Below, piece after piece: positions 43,174 through 52,098 of a DNA stretch of 64,000 nt (positions are counted from its first letter, which is position 1; each line of letters starts with the position of its first letter). This DNA is from Halalkalibacter suaedae (lineage in GTDB: Bacteria; Bacillota; Bacilli; Bacillales; Bacillaceae_D). The stretch covers positions 1-64,000 of the forward strand of contig NZ_JAGKSQ010000003.1 in the NCBI RefSeq assembly GCF_017939705.1, in the 5' to 3' direction. Both the position numbers and the translations under genes were made by a program. Below the pieces are notes generated by a model. The model ran no database searches. It worked only from the letters and a program-made list of their open reading frames with translations, and was not told the DNA's origin.

Positions 43174-45234
43174 CTAATAGATCACTCTATTTTCTTTATC
43201 TTTTATTCCTGATTTGCGGTAGAAATATGTATTGATCATATCTCTCCACTCTTTAGCATTTTCAATTTGCTCTTCTAATCTTTCGTTAACTGAGTGAAAC
43301 CGTTCCTCATCAATCGCTTGCTGCAAAGCCTCCCACTTTTCCTTCAGAGCTATTGCCTGATCAACGCCTTCAAAATGAGTATTATAGATATGTTGGATGA
43401 CAGTTTCTCCTGATTTCAGCAAATGAGTATACGGAACATGATGGAAAAATAAAAGCAATTCATCTGGACAAGTCTTAAGTGACTCATAGTATTTCATATT
43501 TTCTTCAAAATATTGAGACGTGTATCCAGTGCCACTCGTCACTGTTCGATCAACACCAATGCCTTGCCAATCTGCAAAATGATATGTTCCCCAAACTGAG
43601 TATTCATAGCCATCAACATTTGGACCATAATGATGGTTAGGATTGACCATCCAGCCTACACCCAATGGAGCGGTGTAACTTTCGTAGATCTGCCAGGAAC
43701 TAAGAAGCATTGCTGAAATATTTTCAATAACAGCTGAGTTATTTCCAAATGTTGCTCTAGCCCACTCATCAACAATATCTTCATTTGAAAGATTAGGGTC
43801 CCAGATAAGTCGTCCATAACCAAATAAATTAGCTTGTGCAAGCTGATGCCCACACCAATTCGTATCGTTACCAATATTTGAAACAGCCGCGATCCCACTT
43901 AACTTACTTTCATACATTGAGCCATCAACAATTGATTTCACCGTTGAACCTTGCCCTTTGGCATACGTATCAAAGTCTAGAATCTCCTTCCACTGTGGAA
44001 TTAGGAAGCAGACATGTCGCTGCTGACCCGTATACTCCTGTGCAACTTGAAATTCAATCATCTGATTTGTGTCCCTCATTGCTCCAAATAGCGGAGAGAC
44101 CGGCTCTCTTACTTGAAAATCCATTGGACCGTTTTTAATTTGTAAAATAACATTATTATGGAATTGACCATCAAGTGGTTTAAAGTGATCATACGCAGCT
44201 CTAGCCCGATCTGTGGAACGATCCCTCCAATCCTGCATACAGTTGTATACAAAGCATCTCCAAATGACAATTCCACCAAATGGTTCTAATGCTTCTGCTA
44301 GCATATTGGAACCATCTGCATGATTTCGTCCATACGTAAAAGGTCCAGGTCTATGCTCTGAATCAGCCTTTACGACGAATCCACCAAAATCTGAGATATA
44401 ACTATACACTTCTTTTACTTTATCTTTCCACCATGCTTTAACTCCCTCATCTAGCGGATCCGCTGTTGTTAAATCACCTAGTTCCATCGGACTTGCATAA
44501 TTTGCACTTAAATATGTCGTTATCCCGTATGTTCTGAATACATCAGCAACCTTTGCGACATCTGGTAGAAATGTCGTAATAAGACTTGTTTCAACAGCAT
44601 GAACATTGACATTATTAATTGAGATTGCATTTATCCCCACTGAAGATAGGAGTCTGGCGTAATCTTTAATTCGGTCATAATCACGAATAAAGTCATCGTC
44701 CTTATAGAAAATTGACTCCCCAGCATATCCACGTTCAACACTTCCATCCATATTATCCCACTGATTGATCATCCGTATTTGATTGCGAGGACTTTCAACG
44801 ATATCGAGATTATCAAGACTATGTTCTGCTTGAATCAAACGAAGCAAATGAAAGGTAGCATATAAAACCCCTTTGTCAGACTTTCCAGCTAATAATATAT
44901 ATGATCCCTCTTCATGTTTCACAGTCTTAATCAAATAACCTTCTTCATTAATCTTTCTTATTTCAGGAAATTCATCTACATTTAGCTGCTCTGATGTCGC
45001 TAATCGAATATGATTGGACGTTACTGTCTCTGAAGCTATTTGTGGCTCTTCACCAATCATGATTGAAATCGCTCTTGTCAATTCTTCTTTAGCAGCCTGA
45101 ACGATCCTTGTATCTACTAAATGAACAATTCGACTACACCATCGGCTTATTTCTCTTATATTCTCCTGACTCGTAACAAGATCGTACTTAAGCCACGCTT
45201 TATATCCTTCAGCATTCTTAACATCTACACTCAT
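43174..45234 (-). CDS. aguA: GH67 alpha-glucuronidase
   Basis: This 686-aa intracellular enzyme removes (4-O-methyl)glucuronic acid from the non-reducing end of aldouronic acids. The family landmarks are [10 protein letters not shown] (Glu293, acid candidate), [13 protein letters not shown] (Asp372) and QVAQEYTGQ (Glu400). The 28-residue spacing between the last two equals that of the base pair in the Cellvibrio enzyme. Length is standard for GH67, and no signal peptide is seen. ATG 45234 has AGGAGGGGTAACG upstream. It lies 17 bases downstream of the GH10 gene and feeds glucuronate to uxaC and xylo-oligomers to the other hydrolases. Confidence 0.95.
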   Translation of the reverse strand: MSVDVKNAEGYKAWLKYDLVTSQENIREISRWCSRIVHLVDTRIVQAAKEELTRAISIMIGEEPQIASETVTSNHIRLATSEQLNVDEFPEIRKINEEGYLIKTVKHEEGSYILLAGKSDKGVLYATFHLLRLIQAEHSLDNLDIVESPRNQIRMINQWDNMDGSVERGYAGESIFYKDDDFIRDYDRIKDYARLLSSVGINAISINNVNVHAVETSLITTFLPDVAKVADVFRTYGITTYLSANYASPMELGDLTTADPLDEGVKAWWKDKVKEVYSYISDFGGFVVKADSEHRPGPFTYGRNHADGSNMLAEALEPFGGIVIWRCFVYNCMQDWRDRSTDRARAAYDHFKPLDGQFHNNVILQIKNGPMDFQVREPVSPLFGAMRDTNQMIEFQVAQEYTGQQRHVCFLIPQWKEILDFDTYAKGQGSTVKSIVDGSMYESKLSGIAAVSNIGNDTNWCGHQLAQANLFGYGRLIWDPNLSNEDIVDEWARATFGNNSAVIENISAMLLSSWQIYESYTAPLGVGWMVNPNHHYGPNVDGYEYSVWGTYHFADWQGIGVDRTVTSGTGYTSQYFEENMKYYESLKTCPDELLLFFHHVPYTHLLKSGETVIQHIYNTHFEGVDQAIALKEKWEALQQAIDEERFHSVNERLEEQIENAKEWRDMINTYFYRKSGIKDKENRVIY

Positions 45235-45251
45235 CGTTACCCCTCCTATTA

Positions 45252-46259
45252 TTAAAAACTAGTTACAGTCGTTAGAGCTTCTTTCGGTCTATGGTTTTCA
45301 TCGAATAAAAACGGCCAATTCTTTCTCCCTCTCACTGGAAAATCAGATAACCAAGTATAATCATCTGCAGCTCCCCAAAACGTCACAGAGGTAATCACCT
45401 CTCGATACTCTCTAAATACCTTAAAAAATGCTTCAAACCGTTCTGCTTGTAATTCCTTCATTTCGTCTGTGGGTTGTTTAAGATCTGTTCGGCGATCCTC
45501 CCAATCAAAAACAGATACATCCATCTCTGTTATTTGTACTTGTAACCCTAAAGAAGCATATAATTCAATTGCTCGTCGAATGTTATCAATCGTTGGTAAA
45601 TGAATATTCCAATGAGCTTGCATCCCCACACCATGAATCGGCACTTCTTTCTCAATCAACGATTTCACAAGTCGGAAAATTTTATCCCTTTTTACTGGCT
45701 CAGATTCGTTATAGTCATTATAGAAAAGAGAGGCTGTTGGATCAGCTTCATGAGCGAAGAAAAAGGCTTTCTCAATAAAATCTTCTCCCACAATATCAAG
45801 CCATTTAGAAGCACGTAAAAATTGACTACTTTCATCAGCAATCGCTTCATTTACGACATCCCAACAATCTACTTTCCCTGCATAACGCTTAACAACTGTT
45901 TGAATATGAGATTTCATTCGTTCTAATAACCTTTGACGATCAATTGTGGTACCTGTAGTGTCGTGAAACATCCATTCAGGCATTTGATTATGCCAAACAA
46001 GAGTGTGACCTCTAACTGCCATGTTATGATCTTGTGCAAACTGTACGATTCGATCAGATTTTTCAAAAGAGAAGACACCTTCTTCAGGTTGAAGCATTTC
46101 TGGTTTCATTTCATTTTCTGCTGTAAGACTATTGAATTGTTTTTTTAATAATTCACTCGCAGAATGTAATGTTCTTTCGTTCACAGCTGCTCCGATACGA
46201 AAATAGTTACTATAGCTTTCCTTTAAAATAGGAGCTTTTTTATTTTCCAGCTTATCCAT
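45252..46259 (-). CDS. Intracellular GH10 endo-1,4-beta-xylanase
   Basis: This 335-aa family 10 xylanase has acid/base Glu138 in DVVNEAI, nucleophile Glu245 in QITEMDVS and substrate-binding [13 protein letters not shown] (84-96). It lacks a signal peptide and any binding module, like Geobacillus XynA2 and Paenibacillus intracellular GH10 enzymes that hydrolyse short imported (aldouro)xylo-oligosaccharides. ATG 46259 is preceded by GGGAGGAAGAACT. It is co-oriented with and adjacent to GH67. A hairpin at 46291 separates it from the permease genes. Confidence 0.95.
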   Translation of the reverse strand: MDKLENKKAPILKESYSNYFRIGAAVNERTLHSASELLKKQFNSLTAENEMKPEMLQPEEGVFSFEKSDRIVQFAQDHNMAVRGHTLVWHNQMPEWMFHDTTGTTIDRQRLLERMKSHIQTVVKRYAGKVDCWDVVNEAIADESSQFLRASKWLDIVGEDFIEKAFFFAHEADPTASLFYNDYNESEPVKRDKIFRLVKSLIEKEVPIHGVGMQAHWNIHLPTIDNIRRAIELYASLGLQVQITEMDVSVFDWEDRRTDLKQPTDEMKELQAERFEAFFKVFREYREVITSVTFWGAADDYTWLSDFPVRGRKNWPFLFDENHRPKEALTTVTSF

Positions 46260-46290
46260 AGTTCTTCCTCCCTTAAGCAGATCAATATGA

Positions 46291-46338
46291 AGGGTGTCTC
46301 CGAGGATCTTTGCTAGACCAACGGGACACCCTCTTTTT
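46291..46338. terminator. Hairpin between permease and GH10 genes
   Basis: AGGGTGTCTC (46291-46300) and GGGACACCCT (46323-46332) pair around a 22-base loop. T6 follows only on the plus strand, and on the minus (sense) strand the tail is CTTCATATTG. It is therefore more likely an attenuator or mRNA-stabilising hairpin than a full stop. Confidence 0.5.
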
Positions 46339-46360
46339 TAGATTATCTTATGGATCTCAG

Positions 46361-47284
46361 TTATTCTTTTACTCCACCTAAAGTTAACCCTTTAACGAAG
46401 TACTTCTGCAAGAATGGGTAGACCATAATAATAGGTACACTCGCAACGATCGTCATTGTTGCACGAATGGATACAGGAGTGACCCGTTCAGCTTGTGATC
46501 CTGAATTGACAAAGGCATCCGTTTGACTACCTCCTCCAATTGCAGTTGAATTTTGGAGGATTTTCATTAATTCATATTGCAATGTACTCAATGTTTGATC
46601 ACTTGAATTATATAAGAATACATCAAACCATTGGTTCCATTGGAATACCGCAACAAATAGAGACACGGTTGCAAGTACTGGAAGTGATAGTGGTAAGACA
46701 ATTTTAAAGAAAGTAGTGAAGTCCCCAGCACCATCAATTCGTGCTGATTCAAACAAGCTTTCCGGTAGTCCCTCAATGAATGAGCGAATGACGATTAGGT
46801 TGAATACTCCAATGATTCCCGGAAGGATATAGACCCAGAAGCTTCCGATTAATTGTAAATCACGCATAAGTAAGAAAGTTGGAATTAATCCACCATTAAA
46901 ATACATTGTTAAGACAAAAATAACTGTCACTGATTTTCTAAAGACGAACTCTCTTCGACTAATTGCATATGCAACCATTGCAGTACAAATCAATGAGATA
47001 CCGGTACCAATTACTGTTCTTAAGATAGAAATCCATGTTGCTTGGAAGATAGTCGATTGACTAAAGACATGTTCATAGCTCTTCAAAGTAAATTCTCTCG
47101 GCCAAAGGAAGATTCCACCTTTAATTGAATCTGAAGCATCATTCAAAGAAATGGCCAATGTATTTATAAATGGATACAGCATAACGATACAAAGGAAAAT
47201 CATAAAAATAGTATTTAATGTATCAAAAACAACATCTTCTCTCGTGCGACGGATGTTTCTTTTCTTCTTAGTAAAGAGACTCAT
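46361..47284 (-). CDS. ABC oligosaccharide permease, LplC/YtcP type
   Basis: This 307-aa membrane protein has six hydrophobic segments and the EAA loop SLFESARIDGAGDFTTF (about 200-216), followed by KIVLPLSLPVLATV. The tail FVKGLTLGGVKE is typical of LplC/YtcP permeases. The N-terminal RRTREDVVFDTLNTIFMIFL also fits. With the LplB-type partner it should import xylo-oligosaccharides or aldouronates. ATG 47284 has AAGAGGAGGTGCCCAA upstream. It is 14 bases after the lplB-type gene. No binding-protein gene is adjacent. Confidence 0.92.
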   Translation of the reverse strand: MSLFTKKKRNIRRTREDVVFDTLNTIFMIFLCIVMLYPFINTLAISLNDASDSIKGGIFLWPREFTLKSYEHVFSQSTIFQATWISILRTVIGTGISLICTAMVAYAISRREFVFRKSVTVIFVLTMYFNGGLIPTFLLMRDLQLIGSFWVYILPGIIGVFNLIVIRSFIEGLPESLFESARIDGAGDFTTFFKIVLPLSLPVLATVSLFVAVFQWNQWFDVFLYNSSDQTLSTLQYELMKILQNSTAIGGGSQTDAFVNSGSQAERVTPVSIRATMTIVASVPIIMVYPFLQKYFVKGLTLGGVKE

Positions 47285-47298
47285 TTGGGCACCTCCTC

Positions 47299-48276
47299 TT
47301 AAAATAATCTGGCCTGGCCTAGTTTTTTGGCGATACCATTTGCTGCAAATAGGAAAACAAATGCTACGACTGTTTTAAAGATTCCAGCTGCTGTAGCTAG
47401 TGAAAAATTCCCCATCGAAATTCCATATTTTAAAACAAAAATATCTAGGTTTTCAGAAAAGTGATAGTTCATTGGATTTCCTAATAGATATTGAGGTTCA
47501 AATCCAGATTCTAAAATGTATCCTAGATTCATAATGACAAGAATAACAATAACGGGTTGCATTGCAGGAATCGTAATATGAATAATTCTTTGTATTCTCG
47601 AAGCTCCATCAATTTCGGCTGCTTCATATTGAGCTTGATCAATCATAGCGATTGCAGCTAAATAGATAATCGTATTCCAGCCAACGTTCTTCCAAGTTTC
47701 AGCTGCCCCAATAATTCCCCAGAAATATTCACCAATCCCTAAAAACAAAATAGGTTCATCAACAATATTGAAGGTTGTCAAAAGAATATTTATAATACCG
47801 TTCTCTAGAGATAGTGTGTAAGAAACAATACTTGCTGCTACAACCCATGAAATAAAGTGGGGCATGTAACTAATTGTTTGAACGATTCGTTTGAAGCCCA
47901 TATTTCTAATCTCATTTAGTAGTACGGCTAAAAGAATGGCAGTTACAAATCCTAATACCATATTAATAAAACTCATTGCAAACGTATTTCGAAGAATGAT
48001 TAAGAAGGTATTGTCTTGAAATAAGAAGTAGAAATGCTCAAGGCCTACCCATTTCTGCTCACTAAAACTACGTGCTGGTTTGAAGTCCTGAAAGGCCATT
48101 GTCCATCCCCATACAGGCACATATTTAAATATTATTAGCCAAATAACAAACGGTACGGTCATTATCAATAGTGCTTTCTGTTGCCTACATTTCTTTAGAA
48201 TCGTTTTCAGTTTTGGTTCTTTCTTTTTCTCTAACAGAGTTGGTACACTATTCTGAGGTTCTCTTTCTATACGCAA
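47299..48276 (-). CDS. ABC oligosaccharide permease, LplB/YteP type
   Basis: This 325-aa permease has a charged N-terminal extension, then six membrane segments starting ALLIMTVPFVIWLIIFKYVPVWGW (about 33-56). The latter is the LplB hallmark with its conserved YVPVWGW. The EAA motif is QYEAAEIDGASRIQRI (about 218-233), followed by ITIPAMQP. The start is TTG 48276 behind AAGGAGGG. It is the first gene of lplB-lplC-GH10-GH67 and has an exact cre site 50 bases upstream. The ATPase is probably a shared MsmX-type protein encoded elsewhere. Confidence 0.92.
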   Translation of the reverse strand: MRIEREPQNSVPTLLEKKKEPKLKTILKKCRQQKALLIMTVPFVIWLIIFKYVPVWGWTMAFQDFKPARSFSEQKWVGLEHFYFLFQDNTFLIILRNTFAMSFINMVLGFVTAILLAVLLNEIRNMGFKRIVQTISYMPHFISWVVAASIVSYTLSLENGIINILLTTFNIVDEPILFLGIGEYFWGIIGAAETWKNVGWNTIIYLAAIAMIDQAQYEAAEIDGASRIQRIIHITIPAMQPVIVILVIMNLGYILESGFEPQYLLGNPMNYHFSENLDIFVLKYGISMGNFSLATAAGIFKTVVAFVFLFAANGIAKKLGQARLF

Positions 48277-48325
48277 TTCTATCCCTCCTTGATTAGACTA
48301 TTGTTCTAACACTCAAACAAAAAAC

Positions 48326-48339
48326 TGTAAGCGGTTTCA
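48326..48339 (-). promoter_or_regulatory. CcpA cre site upstream of lplB
   Basis: TGTAAGCGGTTTCA matches the consensus TGWAANCGNTNWCA at all positions. It lies 50 bases before the lplB-type start codon, where bound CcpA would block transcription when preferred sugars are present. Confidence 0.85.
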
Positions 48340-48428
48340 TCTGATTAGTTTTATTTTAACGCTAACCTTGTGTTTCTTGGACCATCAAAACTATAGTTCT
48401 TACTTTGAAAAACTTAGGCTAATTTAAG

Positions 48429-48466
48429 ACAAAAATAAACCATAGTCAGGACGACTATGGTTTATT
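48429..48466 (-). terminator. Terminator overlapping the yesM stop codon
   Basis: On the minus strand, AATAAACCATAGTC pairs with GACTATGGTTTATT (14 bp), followed by TTTTGTC. The TAG stop of the sensor kinase gene lies inside the first arm. Confidence 0.92.
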
Positions 48467-50197
48467 AGGACTGCTATCAGCTGGACATATAATTTTAACT
48501 GTTGTGCCTTCCGAGATTGTACTACTCATTGTAAATTCAAACTGGTTGCCATATAGCAGTTTCAATCGGTAATAGACATTACGAATTCCTACACTATCAC
48601 CCATTGATTCGTTTGTCTGTAAAGAATGAAGATACTCATCTAAAAATTCTTTCTCCATCCCAACTCCATCATCCGTTATTTGACAGACTATTTTATTTTC
48701 TTCCTTTGTAATTTTAATCTTAATTAATCCGTTACCGAGCTTTGGTTCAATTCCATGAATACTAGCATTTTCTATAAATGGAGTGTATGCCATGTTCGGA
48801 ATCTTACATTCCTTTGCATCATCATCTACTTCAATATGATAGTTTAATTTTTCATCGAAACGATATTTTTGAATCTCTAGAAAGTATTGAATCATTTTTA
48901 ATTCTTCTTGAACAGTTACCCAGTCCTTCCCCCACGAAATTGAATTTCTAAGGATTTTAGCCATATTCTTAATTATATTTGCTGTCTCATCTTCATTTTT
49001 TAGCATGCTTCTCATTCGAATCGTTTCTAAAGAATTAAATAGAAAATGTGGATTTATTTGACTTTGAAGAGCACTCAATTGAGCTTGTTTACTTTTTAGT
49101 TCAAGGTCCTTCTTTTGCAGATTAGCAAGATACACATCATTAATTAAATCTTTGATTTTCTTAGACATGCGGTTAAATTCAGTTGTTAACTGGCCTATCT
49201 CATCCTTATATTCAACACCTTCAATACTATTAAATTGTTGATGTTTCATTCGCTTCATTTGTTTTAAGATCCTGATTAAACGTGAGTGTAGTGAACTAGT
49301 AATATAAATAATAACAAAAGAGGGGACAAAGAAATTAATAGCAGCTAAATACAAAATGAATCTTCTTGAATTTTGAGCCTCTTCTAAAATGGTCGCTTCG
49401 GAAACAATACCAATCACTTTCCATTCATTTAAATAGTTGATTGTGTATTCTTCTGAAAAAACAAGCGAATCTTGTTCAATTAATTTATCAGAGAAAAATT
49501 CCGTATCACTATTAGCTGCGGTTGTATATTGAATCATATTATTCTCATCAACCAAATAGACTTCACCTTGAAACGTTGCGTTAACAAAGGCTTTCTTTAT
49601 TAGTTCTGTATTTAAATCAATCTTAACAATTTTCTGTTTTGTATTGTTATGAAAATGATCTAGTTTACGAATCACACTGAAAATGAATCCGTTTTCACTT
49701 TTTTCATCATCTATTCTAATCACAGTAGGTGCAAACGTAGATGAATTAAGCACATCTTTCAGCCATTCTTGGTTCGGGAGGTCCTCCATTGCATTTCGAA
49801 TACCGCCCGCATACAACACAGTTTGATTATCTGTGAATAAATTAAAATCTTTAATTGAAGCATAGAGCGTACTATACTTATAGTTTCTTAAAACTAAATC
49901 ATAATCATTAACATACTCAACGATGGATTGATAATCCTTTTCTAAAAAATCATGGAGAGTCTTATCGGTATAAATGGTTGCCGATATCCCAACTGCATCA
50001 TTAACAATGTTTTTGAAGCTATCAGACATATGTCTGACAGCTAAAGTTAGATCTGCTTCTTTTTGTTTTTGAACATTTGTAATCGTAACATGATAAAAAA
50101 TGATATTAGTTAATAGGATTGGAATAAAGACCGAGAAGAAATAGACAATTAATAGCTTATTTCTTAAGTTGACATTATTAATATTAAATTTACCCAT
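48455..50197 (-). CDS. Sensor histidine kinase, YesM family
   Basis: This 580-aa membrane kinase has two transmembrane segments (about 14-36 and 279-302) enclosing a ~240-residue extracellular dCache-like sensor. A HAMP linker (about 305-355) is followed by the His_kinase domain with phospho-acceptor His384 in INPHFLFNSLE and a HATPase domain with DDGVGM. YesM-type kinases sense oligosaccharides, often with the binding protein of the ABC importer. Here it should respond to xylan fragments. ATG 50197 has GGGGAAACT upstream. It lies 10 bases after the response regulator gene. Confidence 0.93.
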   Translation of the reverse strand: MGKFNINNVNLRNKLLIVYFFSVFIPILLTNIIFYHVTITNVQKQKEADLTLAVRHMSDSFKNIVNDAVGISATIYTDKTLHDFLEKDYQSIVEYVNDYDLVLRNYKYSTLYASIKDFNLFTDNQTVLYAGGIRNAMEDLPNQEWLKDVLNSSTFAPTVIRIDDEKSENGFIFSVIRKLDHFHNNTKQKIVKIDLNTELIKKAFVNATFQGEVYLVDENNMIQYTTAANSDTEFFSDKLIEQDSLVFSEEYTINYLNEWKVIGIVSEATILEEAQNSRRFILYLAAINFFVPSFVIIYITSSLHSRLIRILKQMKRMKHQQFNSIEGVEYKDEIGQLTTEFNRMSKKIKDLINDVYLANLQKKDLELKSKQAQLSALQSQINPHFLFNSLETIRMRSMLKNEDETANIIKNMAKILRNSISWGKDWVTVQEELKMIQYFLEIQKYRFDEKLNYHIEVDDDAKECKIPNMAYTPFIENASIHGIEPKLGNGLIKIKITKEENKIVCQITDDGVGMEKEFLDEYLHSLQTNESMGDSVGIRNVYYRLKLLYGNQFEFTMSSTISEGTTVKIICPADSSPNKP

Positions 50198-50207
50198 AGT
50201 TTCCCCA

Positions 50208-51782
50208 TTACTCTAAATTACTTTGTTGTAGAATTTGATTGCGGTACTCTGTTGGTGTCAGGTTCTCAATTTTTTCAAATTGAGTGACAAAATAATCGGG
50301 ACTTTGGAAGCCGACCTTTTCAGCAATTTCATAGATTCTTAAATTAGTTTGGCGTAAATGTTTCTTTGCTTCTTCAATTCTTACCTGCAACAAATATTCT
50401 TTAAAATACATACCGTATGCTTTCTTGAAAAGCTGACCCATATAGACAGGATTCATAAAGAACGTATTAGCGATACTTTTTAAACTAATATTATTATGGA
50501 AATTGGCTTCAATAAACTTTTTTACTTTTTGGATATCTCCTTTGCCATTTTGCTTTCTTAGCTCAACTAGATATTCTGAGGCTTCGAGTACAAAATCGGA
50601 AAAGATCTTTTTTAATTGTTCGAATGTCCAAGAATATTGATGCCATTTAATCATTATTGGCAAACTCGAAAGGTTCTTCTCGTCCCCCTCCATATTTCTA
50701 ATCGTTTTGGTTACACTATGGACACAACGATTAATTGACGTTTTTATAGCTTCAGGTGCAAATAATTTAGTTTGGAATTCCTCAAACATTTGGTCAATAA
50801 TTAACACGGTATCCTTTCTATGATTCTCTTCAATTGATACGAGTAATTTTTGATAAATGGCTGTATCCATTTCAGTATAAATGATTGTTAAATTTTTCAC
50901 CTTAGTATAATAAATTGGTTTATTATCATTCGAACTATATTTATATTGCATCGCAAAATTAGCTGAATCCATTGAAGTAGATACTTCACTCAAACTGTCT
51001 ACCCCATCCCCAATATAAATAGAGATATGTTTACCCAGTTTTTTTTGAAGGTTCAACTGCAATTTTTCAATAAATATATCAAAACTGTTCATGAATCTAT
51101 CCAACGTTAAATCAGTTACTAATAAACCGTAACTATTACGTTGGTGAGTTCGAAAAGGAAGATTAGGACTCCCATTAGACCATTCCCCAATTAATTCCTC
51201 AATCCTACCTTTCTCCAATTGTAAGCAGTTCTCTTCATTCAAATCACTGCCATTAATCTCAATAATAATATAGTAAAATTTGCTAGCTTTGTTTAACTTC
51301 AAGATTTCTAATAGATCTTCTGAATGTTCAACTTTACCACTAATTATTTCTTCAAATCTATTTGTTATCAGTATTTTTTCATTCGATTGTTTAATCGCTT
51401 TTTCCTTTAAAATAGAAGTACTGAGTTGTATTAGAGTTTCTTCCAACTCTTCTTTCTCAATTGGCTTTAATATAAAGTCATAAACACCATATCTCACTGC
51501 CTTCTGGGCATATTTAAAATCATTATAGCCACTTAAAATGATAAATTTCGTGTCCAGATCCCTTTCTTCGACTGTCTGTCTTATTAACTCAATTCCATCT
51601 AGAACAGGCATTCGAATATCCGTGATGACTAAATCAGGGTTCGTTTGTTCAATCTGTTGCAACGCTCCCTTACCATTATCTGCTTCTGCACAAACCTGAA
51701 AACCACATTTTTCCCAATCAATTAGATTGAGTAGACCTTGGCGAACAAAACGCTCATCATCAACTAAAATGACTTTATTCAT
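50208..51782 (-). CDS. AraC-type response regulator, YesN family
   Basis: This 524-aa regulator has an N-terminal receiver domain with phospho-acceptor Asp55 (LVITDIRMP) and DDE at residues 8-10. A long middle region (about 130-410) is followed by two AraC helix-turn-helix motifs (about 425-520, including SLKSIANTFFMNPVYMGQLF and YEIAEKVGFQSPDYF). ATG 51782 is preceded by GGGAGGGTCAT. It is the first gene of a two-gene unit with the kinase and probably activates the lplBC-GH10-GH67 operon. An exact cre site lies 87 bases upstream. Confidence 0.94.
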   Translation of the reverse strand: MNKVILVDDERFVRQGLLNLIDWEKCGFQVCAEADNGKGALQQIEQTNPDLVITDIRMPVLDGIELIRQTVEERDLDTKFIILSGYNDFKYAQKAVRYGVYDFILKPIEKEELEETLIQLSTSILKEKAIKQSNEKILITNRFEEIISGKVEHSEDLLEILKLNKASKFYYIIIEINGSDLNEENCLQLEKGRIEELIGEWSNGSPNLPFRTHQRNSYGLLVTDLTLDRFMNSFDIFIEKLQLNLQKKLGKHISIYIGDGVDSLSEVSTSMDSANFAMQYKYSSNDNKPIYYTKVKNLTIIYTEMDTAIYQKLLVSIEENHRKDTVLIIDQMFEEFQTKLFAPEAIKTSINRCVHSVTKTIRNMEGDEKNLSSLPIMIKWHQYSWTFEQLKKIFSDFVLEASEYLVELRKQNGKGDIQKVKKFIEANFHNNISLKSIANTFFMNPVYMGQLFKKAYGMYFKEYLLQVRIEEAKKHLRQTNLRIYEIAEKVGFQSPDYFVTQFEKIENLTPTEYRNQILQQSNLE

Positions 51783-51868
51783 GTTGTATGACCCTCCCAT
51801 CTTATTGCCTAAGTAAATAACAACGATCTTAATCTATCAGTTCTCATTGTAATACTTTTTCCAAAGAT

Positions 51869-51882
51869 TGAAAACGGTTTCA
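51869..51882 (-). promoter_or_regulatory. CcpA cre site upstream of yesN
   Basis: TGAAAACGGTTTCA matches the cre consensus exactly and is nearly palindromic. Its position upstream of the response regulator gene indicates carbon catabolite repression of the sensing system itself. Confidence 0.85.
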
Positions 51883-51966
51883 ATTATTTAATTTATTTTA
51901 TAATCTTTAACACTCCATCTTTAGTTAAAGGAAACCCGTGCCACAGCCTAGGATTGTTAGTGAATG

Positions 51967-51996
51967 TTGACTACTTAAATTCAAATAATTTATAAG
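51967..51996 (+). promoter_or_regulatory. Promoter candidate for the HpaB-type gene
   Basis: TTGACT (51967-51972) and TATAAG (51991-51996) are separated by 18 bases on the plus strand, about 100 bases before the start codon. An inverted repeat ATTCAC-N5-GTGAAT (52038-52054) lies between the promoter and gene and could be an operator. The rest of 51783-52098 has no gene. Confidence 0.5.
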
Positions 51997-52098
51997 TTAT
52001 TCTCTTTCTGTCTGTCCGTATGCTGTTGGTTATATTCATTCACAAAAAGTGAATACCCCCATAAAATACGCATATAGACCATAAAAGGTGGGATCCAG

